Positions 27,173 to 35,455 of a stretch of DNA of 64,000 nucleotides are shown in pieces (position 1 is the stretch's first letter; every line of letters begins with the position of its first letter). Origin of the DNA: Pararhizobium sp. YC-54. Lineage in GTDB: Bacteria > Pseudomonadota > Alphaproteobacteria > Rhizobiales > Rhizobiaceae. The stretch covers positions 267,610 to 331,609 of the forward strand of contig NZ_JAOYTH010000005.1 of assembly GCF_025847205.1 (NCBI RefSeq), written 5' to 3'. Both the position numbers and the translations under genes were made by a program. The notes below the pieces were generated by a model. The model saw only the letters and a program-made list of their open reading frames with translations. It was not told where the DNA came from and made no database searches.

Positions 27173-28300
27173 ATGACCAAACTCTCGATCTGCATTCCCG
27201 TGGAAACCGCCGCGCAGGATGCGTTGCCGCTGGTGACCGTGCTTCTGGAGAAGCAAAGCGAAGATTTCGAGATCGTCATCGCAAAACCTGCAGATGTCGC
27301 GCTGCCGGGCGCGCTTCTCGCGCTTGCTGCCGGCGGTGCAAACATCGTGATTGCCGATGCAGCGGCAGGGATCACCCGCCAGCATCTATGGCGCCATGCG
27401 GCCTTGGCCGCCAGGGGTGATTGGGTGACGCTGGTCAATCCCGCCGACATGCTCGAAAGCGATCTCGCAACGATGGTCGCCTTTCTCGAAACCAATTCAC
27501 CCGGTGTCGATGCTCTCGCGTGGAATGCATTCCAGATCGACCGCCATGCGGAACCCGGCAAGGCCAGCTCGGTCGCCATCCCGGCCAGCTACCACATCGA
27601 AAAGCTCGACAAGACTGTCATGCTGAAGGCTTTCTTCTATTGGGAAAACAGCCTCAGCAGCCCGAAAATGCCGTTCGGCCTGTATCACGCGGCGATCCGC
27701 CGGCCGCTTCTGGATACGCTGCTGCAATTGCAGGAGCCACGGGGCTGGTCGACGCCGGTGCCGCAATATGAATGGGCAGCCAAGGTGCTGCTGTTTGCCA
27801 ATGAACTGGCCTTCTGCGCCCGGCCGATGTCGGCCATCAACATTTCGCCGTTTGCCGCGGAGGTGCCGCTTCATCCATGGACCTTCCCGTTCCACTCCGG
27901 CATCGGCATTGCCGGGGCGGTGGCAGAGGTGCAGTTTCATGTGCTGCGCGAACTCGATACGCCCTGGTCCGGCGGGGGCGAGGCTTTTGTGCGGGCGCTG
28001 ATGATCGACTGCATGATGGAAACCAACCGCGACACCTACAAGAACAAGGGCAACGCCTATTTCACGGCGCTGAAGGAGTTCGAAGGCGGCCGTCTCGCAC
28101 CGTTCTTCCGCCCGGAATTCCACGAGGTGCGGCAAACGGATCAACGGCGCGGCCTGCATGGCGGCGCGCTGCTGATCGACCGTTTCGTCGGAGGAGCGCG
28201 CGACGCAAAAGAATTCTACACGACGGTCAGACTGATGCTTGCGCCGGTCGGGCTGATCTGCGGCGGGGCCCTTTACGGCAAGGACACCAAGGCCGCATGA
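27173..28300 (+). CDS. GT2-like protein lacking a clear DxD motif
   Basis: A 375-residue protein with a GT-A-like N-terminus (LSICIPVE, then FEIVIA). Where family 2 transferases have a metal-binding DxD, this one reads VTLVNPADM (residues 85-93). It shares a C-terminal block with the 405-residue transferase at 33657-34874 (MPFGLYHAAI here, MAFGFYHGAV there; KVLLFANELAFCARP versus KVLVTAEHIFYSERP). A glycosyltransferase role in surface polysaccharide is likely, but metal-independent or inactive forms must be considered. It overlaps the DegT gene by 4 bp. Confidence 0.7.
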   Translation: MTKLSICIPVETAAQDALPLVTVLLEKQSEDFEIVIAKPADVALPGALLALAAGGANIVIADAAAGITRQHLWRHAALAARGDWVTLVNPADMLESDLATMVAFLETNSPGVDALAWNAFQIDRHAEPGKASSVAIPASYHIEKLDKTVMLKAFFYWENSLSSPKMPFGLYHAAIRRPLLDTLLQLQEPRGWSTPVPQYEWAAKVLLFANELAFCARPMSAINISPFAAEVPLHPWTFPFHSGIGIAGAVAEVQFHVLRELDTPWSGGGEAFVRALMIDCMMETNRDTYKNKGNAYFTALKEFEGGRLAPFFRPEFHEVRQTDQRRGLHGGALLIDRFVGGARDAKEFYTTVRLMLAPVGLICGGALYGKDTKAA

Positions 28301-29451
28301 ACCAGACCGCATCGAGAATTTCCTATACCAGGCCCTCGATCACCGAGCTGGAAGTCGCCTATGCCGCCGACGCCGCCGCCAATGGCTGGGGCGAGCGTTG
28401 CTACGACTATATCGTCCGCTTCGAGGACGGCTTCCGCCGGCATCTCGGCACCACCCACGCGATTGCCACCTCCAGCTGCACCGGCGCCATGCATATGGGG
28501 CTTTCGGCGCTTGGCGTCGGCCGCGGCGATGAAGTGATCCTGGCCGACACCAACTGGATCGCCACGGCTGCTCCCATTGTCCATCTCGGCGCCACGCCGG
28601 TCTTCGTCGATATCCGGCCCGACAGCTGGTGCATCGATCCGGATGACGTCGAGCGCCATATCACGGAAAAGACCAGGGCGATCATCGCCACGCACATCTA
28701 CGGCAACCTTTGCGACATGGACCGCCTTCTGGATATCGGCCGCCGCCACGGCATTCCGGTCATCGAAGATGCGGCCGAGGCGATAGGCTCCGAATGGCAC
28801 GGCCGCCGCGCCGGATCGATGGGCACGTTCGGCACCTTCTCCTTTCATGGCACCAAGACGCTGACGACGGGTGAAGGCGGCATGTTCGTCACCAGCGACG
28901 AAGCCCTGTTCGAAAAGGTGCTGACGCTCAGCAATCACGGCCGCGCCCGCAACCAGAAAAAACAATTCTGGCCGGATGATCTCGGCTTCAAGTACAAGAT
29001 GTCGAACATTCAGGCGGCCCTCGGATGTGCCCAGCTTGAACGCATCGATAGCCTGATTGCCCGCAAGCGCGAGATCCTCGCAAGCTATGCCGAAAGGCTC
29101 AAGGCCCATCAGGGCATCAGCCTCAATCCCGAAAGCATCGGCACCGTCAACGGCGCCTGGATGCCGACCGCCGTGTTTGACCGCGACACCGGCATCACCC
29201 GCGAGAGGCTGCAGCAGGCATTCAGCGCGGCGAATATCGATGCCCGCGTCTTCTTCCATCCCCTGACGAGCCTGCCGATGTTTCCAGAGCGGCGGGAAAA
29301 CCGGCATGCCTGGGATATTCCGGAACGCGCTATCAACCTGCCGAGTTATCACGACATGACCGGGGAAGAGATCGGACGCGTGACCGATGTCATCCTCAGC
29401 CTGATCGACAGGCGGGCAGCTGGCTTACCACCCTTGGCGAAATCCGCTTGA
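28297..29451 (+). CDS. DegT/DnrJ/EryC1/StrS family sugar aminotransferase
   Basis: A 384-residue PLP enzyme that aminates keto-sugar nucleotides. Seen: ATSSCTGAMHMGLSALGVG, the VIEDAAEAIGSEWHGR segment, and the PLP lysine Lys187 in SFHGTKTLTTGEGG. The last motif is close to that of GDP-perosamine synthases and PseC-type enzymes. The start at 28297 overlaps the preceding GT-like gene (ATGA); the frame open to 27877 is within that gene. The product sugar (perosamine-like or other 4-amino-deoxyhexose) cannot be fixed by sequence alone. Confidence 0.88.
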   Translation: MNQTASRISYTRPSITELEVAYAADAAANGWGERCYDYIVRFEDGFRRHLGTTHAIATSSCTGAMHMGLSALGVGRGDEVILADTNWIATAAPIVHLGATPVFVDIRPDSWCIDPDDVERHITEKTRAIIATHIYGNLCDMDRLLDIGRRHGIPVIEDAAEAIGSEWHGRRAGSMGTFGTFSFHGTKTLTTGEGGMFVTSDEALFEKVLTLSNHGRARNQKKQFWPDDLGFKYKMSNIQAALGCAQLERIDSLIARKREILASYAERLKAHQGISLNPESIGTVNGAWMPTAVFDRDTGITRERLQQAFSAANIDARVFFHPLTSLPMFPERRENRHAWDIPERAINLPSYHDMTGEEIGRVTDVILSLIDRRAAGLPPLAKSA

Positions 29452-29503
29452 AAACCGGCGTATCCGCCGCCGCCGACCATACGGCTTAGGACAGCCGTCC
29501 TGA

Positions 29504-30307
29504 ATGACAAAGGCACCACATCCCATGACAACCCCACAGTCCGTGACAACCAAAGACGATCGCCAGGAATTTGAGGCGCACAAGCAGGAGATGTGCCTGG
29601 CGCTTGGCAAGGACACCGAGGTCTTCAAGCAGTCGATCGACACGATGCTGGCGCTCGACACCTACGACTATTGCTACCTCTGGAGCTGGATGGGGGTTCC
29701 GATCATCCAGCTGCCGGCCGACATCATGGCGACGCAGGAGATCATCTGGAACACCAGGCCGGACATCATCATCGAAACCGGCGTCGCGCGCGGCGGCTCG
29801 ATGATCTTCATGGCCTCGCTGCTGGCGATGACCGGCAACGACAAGGCCAAGGTCATCGGCATCGACATCGACATCCGCGCCCATAACCGCGAGGCGATCG
29901 AGACCCATCCGATGGCAAGCCGCATCGCTCTTATCGAAGGCGGTTCCGTCGATGACGCCACCTTGCAGGCCGTGCGCGATCTTATCCCGGCAGGCGCAAG
30001 GGTCATGGTCGTTCTCGATAGCGATCATTCCTACGGCCACGTGCTGGCCGAGTGCCGCGCCTATGGTTCTCTCGTGACGCCGGGCTGCTACCTCGTCGTT
30101 GCCGATACAGCCGTTGGGCATGTCGAGAAAGAGCAGTCTCCGAAGAAGCGGTCGAAGTCGTGGTTTCGCGGCAACGATCCCTTGACCGCGCTCAATGATT
30201 ATCTCAAGGAAACCGATCGCTTCCAGGTCGATCCGGTGATCAACGGCAAGCTCGTGCTTGCTTCATCGCCGGGTGGTTATTGCATCCGTCTGCCCGACCC
30301 TGCCTGA
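29504..30307 (+). CDS. CmcI/RhmT-type methyltransferase (cephalosporin hydroxylase family)
   Basis: A 267-residue member of the family named after CmcI, which holds SAM-binding O-methyltransferases. Seen: IIETGVARGGSMIFMASLLA, the SAM-binding loop, GIDIDIRAHNREAI and VVLDSDHSYGHVLAE. Despite the hydroxylase name most members are thought to methylate sugars or other hydroxyls. Starts at 29504 and 29525 are both possible. It follows the sugar aminotransferase by 52 bp, so methylation of the same glycan is the likely role. Confidence 0.78.
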   Translation: MTKAPHPMTTPQSVTTKDDRQEFEAHKQEMCLALGKDTEVFKQSIDTMLALDTYDYCYLWSWMGVPIIQLPADIMATQEIIWNTRPDIIIETGVARGGSMIFMASLLAMTGNDKAKVIGIDIDIRAHNREAIETHPMASRIALIEGGSVDDATLQAVRDLIPAGARVMVVLDSDHSYGHVLAECRAYGSLVTPGCYLVVADTAVGHVEKEQSPKKRSKSWFRGNDPLTALNDYLKETDRFQVDPVINGKLVLASSPGGYCIRLPDPA

Positions 30308-30356
30308 TACGCATTCCATTTCTGTTTAAAGGCCCGCGCCATGGCTCACAGGAGCC

Positions 30357-31046
30357 TCAGGCCGCCAGCGTGATCTTGTCGATCCGGCCGCCGATCTGTG
30401 CGCCGATATAGAGGTTTTCATAACACCTGGCCGGAAACCCGGCTTCCTTCATGTGGAAGGCGGTCTCCTCGATGTTGTAGCCGACCCGGCGCAACGCGAT
30501 GCGCCCAGCCTCGAACGTGGCAAACGCAGCGCGCGGATCGCCATCGCGCGGCTGGCCGACGGCACCCGGATTGCAGAAGGTCCTGCCGTTCACGTCGAGC
30601 AGGACCTGCACATGCGTATGCCCGGCAAAGAATGTCTCGGCCTGCGCGGGGATATCCGTCTCTGCAATCGTGTAGAGATACTGATCGACCGGATCCTGCC
30701 AGCCGCCATGGATGAAATAGGTCGAACCGTCGATGATGTAGGGACGGGACTGGGCGAGCCAGGCGACCTGCTCCCGCGAGATGATGCCGCGCTGGTACTC
30801 GGTAATCTCGGACACCAGCTTCGAGCGCGGGCAAGCCTCGCCGCTGACGATGTAATGGTCATGGTTGCCGAGAATATTGACGACGCCCCGCTCGCGCAGC
30901 AGGTCGATGCATTCGCCCGGTTGCGCATAATAGCCAACGACGTCGCCGAGCGAGACGATCGTTTCGCAGCCGAGTGCATCGATCTTTTCCAGCACCGCCT
31001 TCAGTGCCGGAAGGTTGCCGTGAACGTCCGAAATGATCGCGATCAT
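30357..31046 (-). CDS. Calcineurin-like metallophosphoesterase
   Basis: A 229-residue phosphoesterase of the YfcE-like class. All motifs are present: DVHGN, GDVVGYY, GNHDHY, HGGW and GHTHVQ, giving a dinuclear metal site. Substrates of such proteins range from phosphodiesters to nucleotides. The ATG at 31046 overlaps the ATP-grasp stop by 4 bp, so it belongs to the WbqC-methyltransferase-ATP-grasp series. In that company it may act on an activated sugar or acyl-phosphate intermediate; this is inference. Confidence 0.85.
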   Translation of the reverse strand: MIAIISDVHGNLPALKAVLEKIDALGCETIVSLGDVVGYYAQPGECIDLLRERGVVNILGNHDHYIVSGEACPRSKLVSEITEYQRGIISREQVAWLAQSRPYIIDGSTYFIHGGWQDPVDQYLYTIAETDIPAQAETFFAGHTHVQVLLDVNGRTFCNPGAVGQPRDGDPRAAFATFEAGRIALRRVGYNIEETAFHMKEAGFPARCYENLYIGAQIGGRIDKITLAA

Positions 31047-32038
31047 GTCACCACAAGGTCTTCGTAATAGCGCCAGCCGCGTCCGGGGCGGATCTCGGGC
31101 ACGAGCGGCTTCTTGCCCCCGAGATAATAGTCGACAGCCATGGCTGCCTCGTTGTAGCCGAACGCGGCGCGCAGCGACGTGCTGCTGGAAAAGCGCGGGT
31201 TGATCTCCAGAAGATAAGGCGTCCCGCCATCCATGCGGAACTGGTAGTTCGTCGGCCCGACCGGCTTGAAGATCGCCGCCAGCCGGGTCACGGCATCGGC
31301 CAGGACAGGGTGCTCGACGACCTCGGCATATTGCGTATTGCCGGCGACCGATAGTTTTCGCCGGAAGATGATCGGCGGTAATGCCGCGCCGTCGCCAAGC
31401 CCGAAGGCGCCAACGGTGAATTCCTGCTCGTCGTTGCCGATGAATTTCTGGATCAGGAACTCGTCCGTGCTCTTGCGGCTCCAATAGGCGAAATCATCCT
31501 CGTCCCGCAGCACGGCGATACCACGCGAGCCGTTGCCCTGACGGGGTTTCAGGAGCAGCGGCAGGCCGAGTTCCCGGACGCAATCCGTCCAGCCTGCGCC
31601 CAGGCGTGCTGGAATGGCCGGCAATCCCAGCCGTTCCAGTTCCAGGCCGAAGTCCCATTTGTCCTGCGCCAGCTCGATGACTGTGGGATCGTTGAGCACA
31701 ATACGCGCATCCAGATCAGCAAAGGCCGCCCGGTTGCGGCTGAAGAACAGGACGTCGAGTTCGAGCCCCGGCAGGACGAGATCGACGGCCTCCTCTGCCA
31801 GCAGGCTTTTCCAGAAATCGAGATAGGCGTCCGAACTCTCGTCGAATGCCGGCTTGGCAAAGAACGCATCACACCAGTAAGGCCCGATGCCATGCGGATC
31901 GCGATCCACGCCGATGACCCGCACCGCCAGCCCCGACAAACGCAGCGACCGGATGATCCCCTGCCCGATCAGCGCACCGACCGCCGTCACGACGACAGTG
32001 ATCAAATCTACCGGCTGGCTGGTTTCCCTGTTCGTCAT
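31043..32038 (-). CDS. ATP-grasp domain protein (PylC/carbamoyl-phosphate synthase-like)
   Basis: A 331-residue ATP-grasp ligase. The N-terminal pre-ATP-grasp Rossmann part has VVVTAVGALIGQGIIRSLR; the ATP site shows LLLKPRQGNGSRGI, and LLEINPRFSSS carries the metal-binding Glu/Asn. Such enzymes form amide or thioester bonds through an acyl-phosphate. It is coupled to the phosphoesterase downstream and lies 22 bp after the methyltransferase. It could ligate an amino acid or other carboxylate to a sugar amine, but no substrate motif is diagnostic. Confidence 0.85.
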   Translation of the reverse strand: MTNRETSQPVDLITVVVTAVGALIGQGIIRSLRLSGLAVRVIGVDRDPHGIGPYWCDAFFAKPAFDESSDAYLDFWKSLLAEEAVDLVLPGLELDVLFFSRNRAAFADLDARIVLNDPTVIELAQDKWDFGLELERLGLPAIPARLGAGWTDCVRELGLPLLLKPRQGNGSRGIAVLRDEDDFAYWSRKSTDEFLIQKFIGNDEQEFTVGAFGLGDGAALPPIIFRRKLSVAGNTQYAEVVEHPVLADAVTRLAAIFKPVGPTNYQFRMDGGTPYLLEINPRFSSSTSLRAAFGYNEAAMAVDYYLGGKKPLVPEIRPGRGWRYYEDLVVT

Positions 32039-32060
32039 GCTCCGACCTAAGAGACCATCT

Positions 32061-32786
32061 TCATTGCAGCCGGGCTTCCATCAGAAGTGCGACACACAGA
32101 TCAGGGAAGTCGATGCCGACGCGCAACATCGCATCGAGATTCTCCTGGAAATCAGGGAGCGTCTTCAGGACGCCGAGCGGCAAGGGCTTGAGGTAGATGC
32201 CTTCCTCCAGGCTCACCGAGTAGCCGTGACTCTGCATTTCATGCTTAAGCGTATCCCGGCAATATTGCCGCTTGTGGCCAAACGCGTGATCATTGGCATT
32301 CAGGCTGTAGATGTCGTCGATCTTTCCAAGCTCGACACCGAGCCGCCGGTTCATCGATTTGGCGTTCGGCACCGCCACGAAGATGCGGCCGCCCGGTTTC
32401 AGAAACTTCTTGAAGCGCTCCAAAAGCATGCCCGGATCATCCACGTGCTCAAGAATGAATCCCATGATGATGACGTCGAACCGCTCTTCCGTTTCGAAAT
32501 CCTCGAAATAGGAGAAGACGACTTCGCCGGTAAAATCCGGGCTCTTTGCCTTGAACTGGTCGATGACGAATTGCGACCCTTCGATGATGACATGACGTTC
32601 GCAGGCCGCGTTGAAAAGACCTGGTGTAAAGCCATGGCCGATGCCCAATTCCAGGATGGAGTCCACCGAGCCGAACCGTCTGATGATCCGCTCCGGATAC
32701 CAGTTGAGAATGAGATCGTTTTCGATCGCCGTTGCGGCATCCGGGCGATACTCGGTTGCAACTGCATCGAGATTTTCTGTCTTCAT
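32061..32786 (-). CDS. Class I SAM-dependent methyltransferase
   Basis: A 241-residue methyltransferase. The SAM-binding motif I is ILELGIGHGFT, motif II FDVIIMGFILEHVDDPG and motif III LKPGGRIFVAVPN. The ATG at 32786 shares ATGA with the WbqC stop, so the two proteins are made together. A family close to O-antigen-linked methyltransferases is likely; acceptor unknown. Confidence 0.85.
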   Translation of the reverse strand: MKTENLDAVATEYRPDAATAIENDLILNWYPERIIRRFGSVDSILELGIGHGFTPGLFNAACERHVIIEGSQFVIDQFKAKSPDFTGEVVFSYFEDFETEERFDVIIMGFILEHVDDPGMLLERFKKFLKPGGRIFVAVPNAKSMNRRLGVELGKIDDIYSLNANDHAFGHKRQYCRDTLKHEMQSHGYSVSLEEGIYLKPLPLGVLKTLPDFQENLDAMLRVGIDFPDLCVALLMEARLQ

Positions 32787-33514
32787 TGCGTGAATTCCTT
32801 CCAACCGACTGTTCCTGAATGAATCATCGCGGCGCCCTGCGAACCACAATTGGCGACGAGATCCAACGCGGTGACATACGGGGTAAAAACGCCGTGCAAT
32901 TGCGGATAGGGCGTACGCTGATAGTGCATATATTCAACGGAGATGCCGCGCTCCTCAAACAGCCCGTGATTGAGATAGGCCCGCGCGCCATGCCCGGTAA
33001 TATAGACATTTCCTTCAAGGTACTCGACAATATTGCAGACCCTTTCGCTGCTTGCTCCGGAAATGGGAAGCGTTTGCGACGAGAGGAACGTGGGCCTGTC
33101 CAGCCCGAAGTAGCGAGAGAGCTCCAGCATCGAGCGACGCGAGATATCTGCAACGGTTTCAACGTTCTCGGAAAAGACGCGATCCACCACTCCGAGCATC
33201 TCGTCGCGAAACGGCGCCTTGCGATAGGCTTGCCGCAGCATCTCGCGATGCTTGCCACGCCAGTCCGTCCGGTCGTTCAGGAGGACTTCGTCGATGCGTT
33301 GTCCAAGATGATAGTCGCGTAGCGGCAAGGTCATCCAGCCGACACCGTCGACGCCCTTAACCTGAACGCGATTGCTGAAGCTACCTTTGGAATATTGGAC
33401 GTCGTCATAGTGTACGAAGACATCCGCCAGGCGAATCTGCTCAAGCAGACCCACCCAGGGGAAATACATCGATTGTGAGATAACGATATTCCGGCTCATG
33501 ATCCGCTCAGACAT
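32783..33514 (-). CDS. WbqC family protein
   Basis: A 243-residue member of the WbqC-like family found in O-antigen and capsule loci. The typical opening VISQSMYFPWVGLLEQIRLA, HYDDVQYSKGSFSNRVQVK and TLPLRDYHLGQRIDEV are present. The biochemical role of the family is poorly known; it is usually linked to acyl or amino acid decoration of sugars. The start at 33514 or at an internal Met at 33499 are both possible. It heads the four-gene coupled block running down to 30357. Confidence 0.85.
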   Translation of the reverse strand: MSERIMSRNIVISQSMYFPWVGLLEQIRLADVFVHYDDVQYSKGSFSNRVQVKGVDGVGWMTLPLRDYHLGQRIDEVLLNDRTDWRGKHREMLRQAYRKAPFRDEMLGVVDRVFSENVETVADISRRSMLELSRYFGLDRPTFLSSQTLPISGASSERVCNIVEYLEGNVYITGHGARAYLNHGLFEERGISVEYMHYQRTPYPQLHGVFTPYVTALDLVANCGSQGAAMIHSGTVGWKEFTQ

Positions 33515-33656
33515 TGCGCGCTTGGTGCCAAGGCTGCGGCCTGGGCAATCCGACAGACCGTAAAGCTAGCGCCAAAGCCTTTCGCGAGGCTGCCTATAAC
33601 ATCACCACCCGTAAGCCCGGATTGTGGCTGGCGTCACCGGACGATGGCGCATAGTC

Positions 33657-34874
33657 TCATGCCGCCTTGAAATGCTCATGCAATTTGAAGGCAAGCTCGG
33701 ATGGCCGCGCGATCAACTGCTCTACGAAATGGTACAGCTCCGCTGGTGTTTGCACACCGGCAATGTTCTCATCGATCAGAAGGCAGTCGTTGGCTATCCC
33801 GGTAAAAAAGCTGGCATTGCTCCGCTGGACGTAGTCCACCGGTTTGAAATCCCGCAGAAATTTCCCGCCCTTCCAGCGCCTGAAAACGGTACGATAGCCT
33901 TCGGCAACGTCCTCATATGCGGCCTGATCATCCATCATGCCGCAGCTGATGCCGCAAGCCTTTGCGAAATTGGCCTCCCATCCGGCGACCGGCTGGTATC
34001 CGTAGGTGCTCAGGAACCAATGCTGCGCCTGCGCGATACAGGCGGCGAGACCGAGAATCGATGGAAAAGGAAACGCCTTCATATGCGGATCGTCATCGAT
34101 ATTGCGCCCCGTCTCGCTCATGAACAGCGCGTTCCGTTCCTTCGCATTGTCGATCTGGGTGATCTTGGCGGAATTGCTTTGCGCACAGGAACCGAGAACC
34201 GAGAAAGGTCGTTCCGAGTAGAAAATGTGCTCCGCTGTCACGAGAACCTTGCAGACATTCTCGAAATCGACGGTCGGATATTCGCAATATTTCCCGCCGA
34301 ACCGGGTCTTGATTTTGTCCATGACGTGCTTGGCGACCGCACCATGATAAAAACCGAAAGCCATGTTCGGGGTCGCCTTTTCGCCCTTCCAGGAGAAGAA
34401 CTCCCGATACAGGGCGGCGCGCGGAATCCTGTGGACTTCGGTTTTCAACGGAACGGCGACATTGCAACGTTTCGCCCGGTTGTCCGGCCAATTATATGTC
34501 AGCCGGCTCCAGACAAAGACATCGACGGCGGAGTGCTCCTGCTGCGAGCGCGCAATCAGGCTGGCGACGTCGGCGTCCACATAATCGTCATCGCCGATCA
34601 TGCAGATGAATTCGCCGGTGGCGGCCTCGACGCAACGGTCCCAATTTTCGACCATGGACAGGACCCGGTCCACCGAAGGCAGGTATTTCACCCGCGGATC
34701 GGCAAGAAGGTCTTCCATGAAGCCGTTCATGATCAAGGCGTCATCGGAGTTATCGGCAAAAACATACTCGACGTCCGTTCGCAGGTTCATCAGCTGGCTT
34801 CTGATCGTTTCCTGGAAATACCGCTGGCGGTTACGCGATGGCACACAAATCGTCAGTTTCGGCTGGGCGAACAT
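33657..34874 (-). CDS. Family 2 glycosyltransferase
   Basis: A 405-residue GT-A fold transferase. N-terminal LTICVPSRNRQRYFQETI and the metal-binding EFICMIGDDDYVDADV (Asp95-97) are intact. The C-terminal half shares a block with the 375-residue protein at 27173 (MAFGFYHGAV, KVLVTAEHIFYSERP). GGAGAAATTTC before ATG 34874 sets the start; the open frame further upstream lacks support. It lies 142 bp upstream of the WbqC block and is probably the sugar transferase of the same glycan. Confidence 0.85.
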   Translation of the reverse strand: MFAQPKLTICVPSRNRQRYFQETIRSQLMNLRTDVEYVFADNSDDALIMNGFMEDLLADPRVKYLPSVDRVLSMVENWDRCVEAATGEFICMIGDDDYVDADVASLIARSQQEHSAVDVFVWSRLTYNWPDNRAKRCNVAVPLKTEVHRIPRAALYREFFSWKGEKATPNMAFGFYHGAVAKHVMDKIKTRFGGKYCEYPTVDFENVCKVLVTAEHIFYSERPFSVLGSCAQSNSAKITQIDNAKERNALFMSETGRNIDDDPHMKAFPFPSILGLAACIAQAQHWFLSTYGYQPVAGWEANFAKACGISCGMMDDQAAYEDVAEGYRTVFRRWKGGKFLRDFKPVDYVQRSNASFFTGIANDCLLIDENIAGVQTPAELYHFVEQLIARPSELAFKLHEHFKAA

Positions 34875-35049
34875 GAAATTTCTCCGTTTGCCGCAGACTA
34901 GCGGCGATGGCTTTTGCGAAGCTTGCCCGCGACCCTTTGGCCAATGGGCGGGTTTTCGGCTTTTCAGGAGACGGACGGCTTGATAAGCAGCGTCGCAAAC
35001 GGTCTTGCGATTGAGGCAAAGCCGCGATGAAGACATTCGGAGATCCGCG

Positions 35050-35355
35050 ATGCAGAAACGCCCGGCAGACTGCGCCTCGATGGCAGAGATCCGCGTCGAG
35101 ATCGACCGGATCGACCAGGCCCTGATCGTGCTTTTCCAGGAGCGCTGGGGCTATATCGGCCGTGCTGCGGAGATCAAGAAGCCGGCCGGGCTCAAGGCCG
35201 ACATTCCGGCCCGCGTCGATGAGGTCCGGCTGAACGCCCGCCGGAACGCCGAGATGGCGGGGCTTGACCCGGACTTCTACGAGGACATCTGGGCCCGCCT
35301 GATCCAGCATTCGATCGAGCATGAATTGAACATTCTCGGTGAAAGCGGGAAGTAG
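35050..35355 (+). CDS. Chorismate mutase, AroQ type
   Basis: A 101-residue all-helical AroQ domain that turns chorismate into prephenate. Helix 1 shows IRVEIDRIDQALIVLFQERW with the catalytic Arg; IGRAAEIKKPAG and DEVRLNARRNAE follow. GGAG seven bases before ATG 35050 supports this start over upstream ones. It stands alone on the plus strand between minus-strand glycan genes. A general mutase for Tyr/Phe or a pyruvate-lyase-like relative are both possible; no other aromatic pathway gene is nearby. Confidence 0.85.
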   Translation: MQKRPADCASMAEIRVEIDRIDQALIVLFQERWGYIGRAAEIKKPAGLKADIPARVDEVRLNARRNAEMAGLDPDFYEDIWARLIQHSIEHELNILGESGK

Positions 35356-35455
35356 CCAAATACCGGCGTTCAGCCGATCTTGACGCTGGCTGTGTCGGCT
35401 TTCTTGCCCGGAGCCTCGGCCGCCACCTCGGGCAGAGCGGCGAGAGTGCCGTCCG

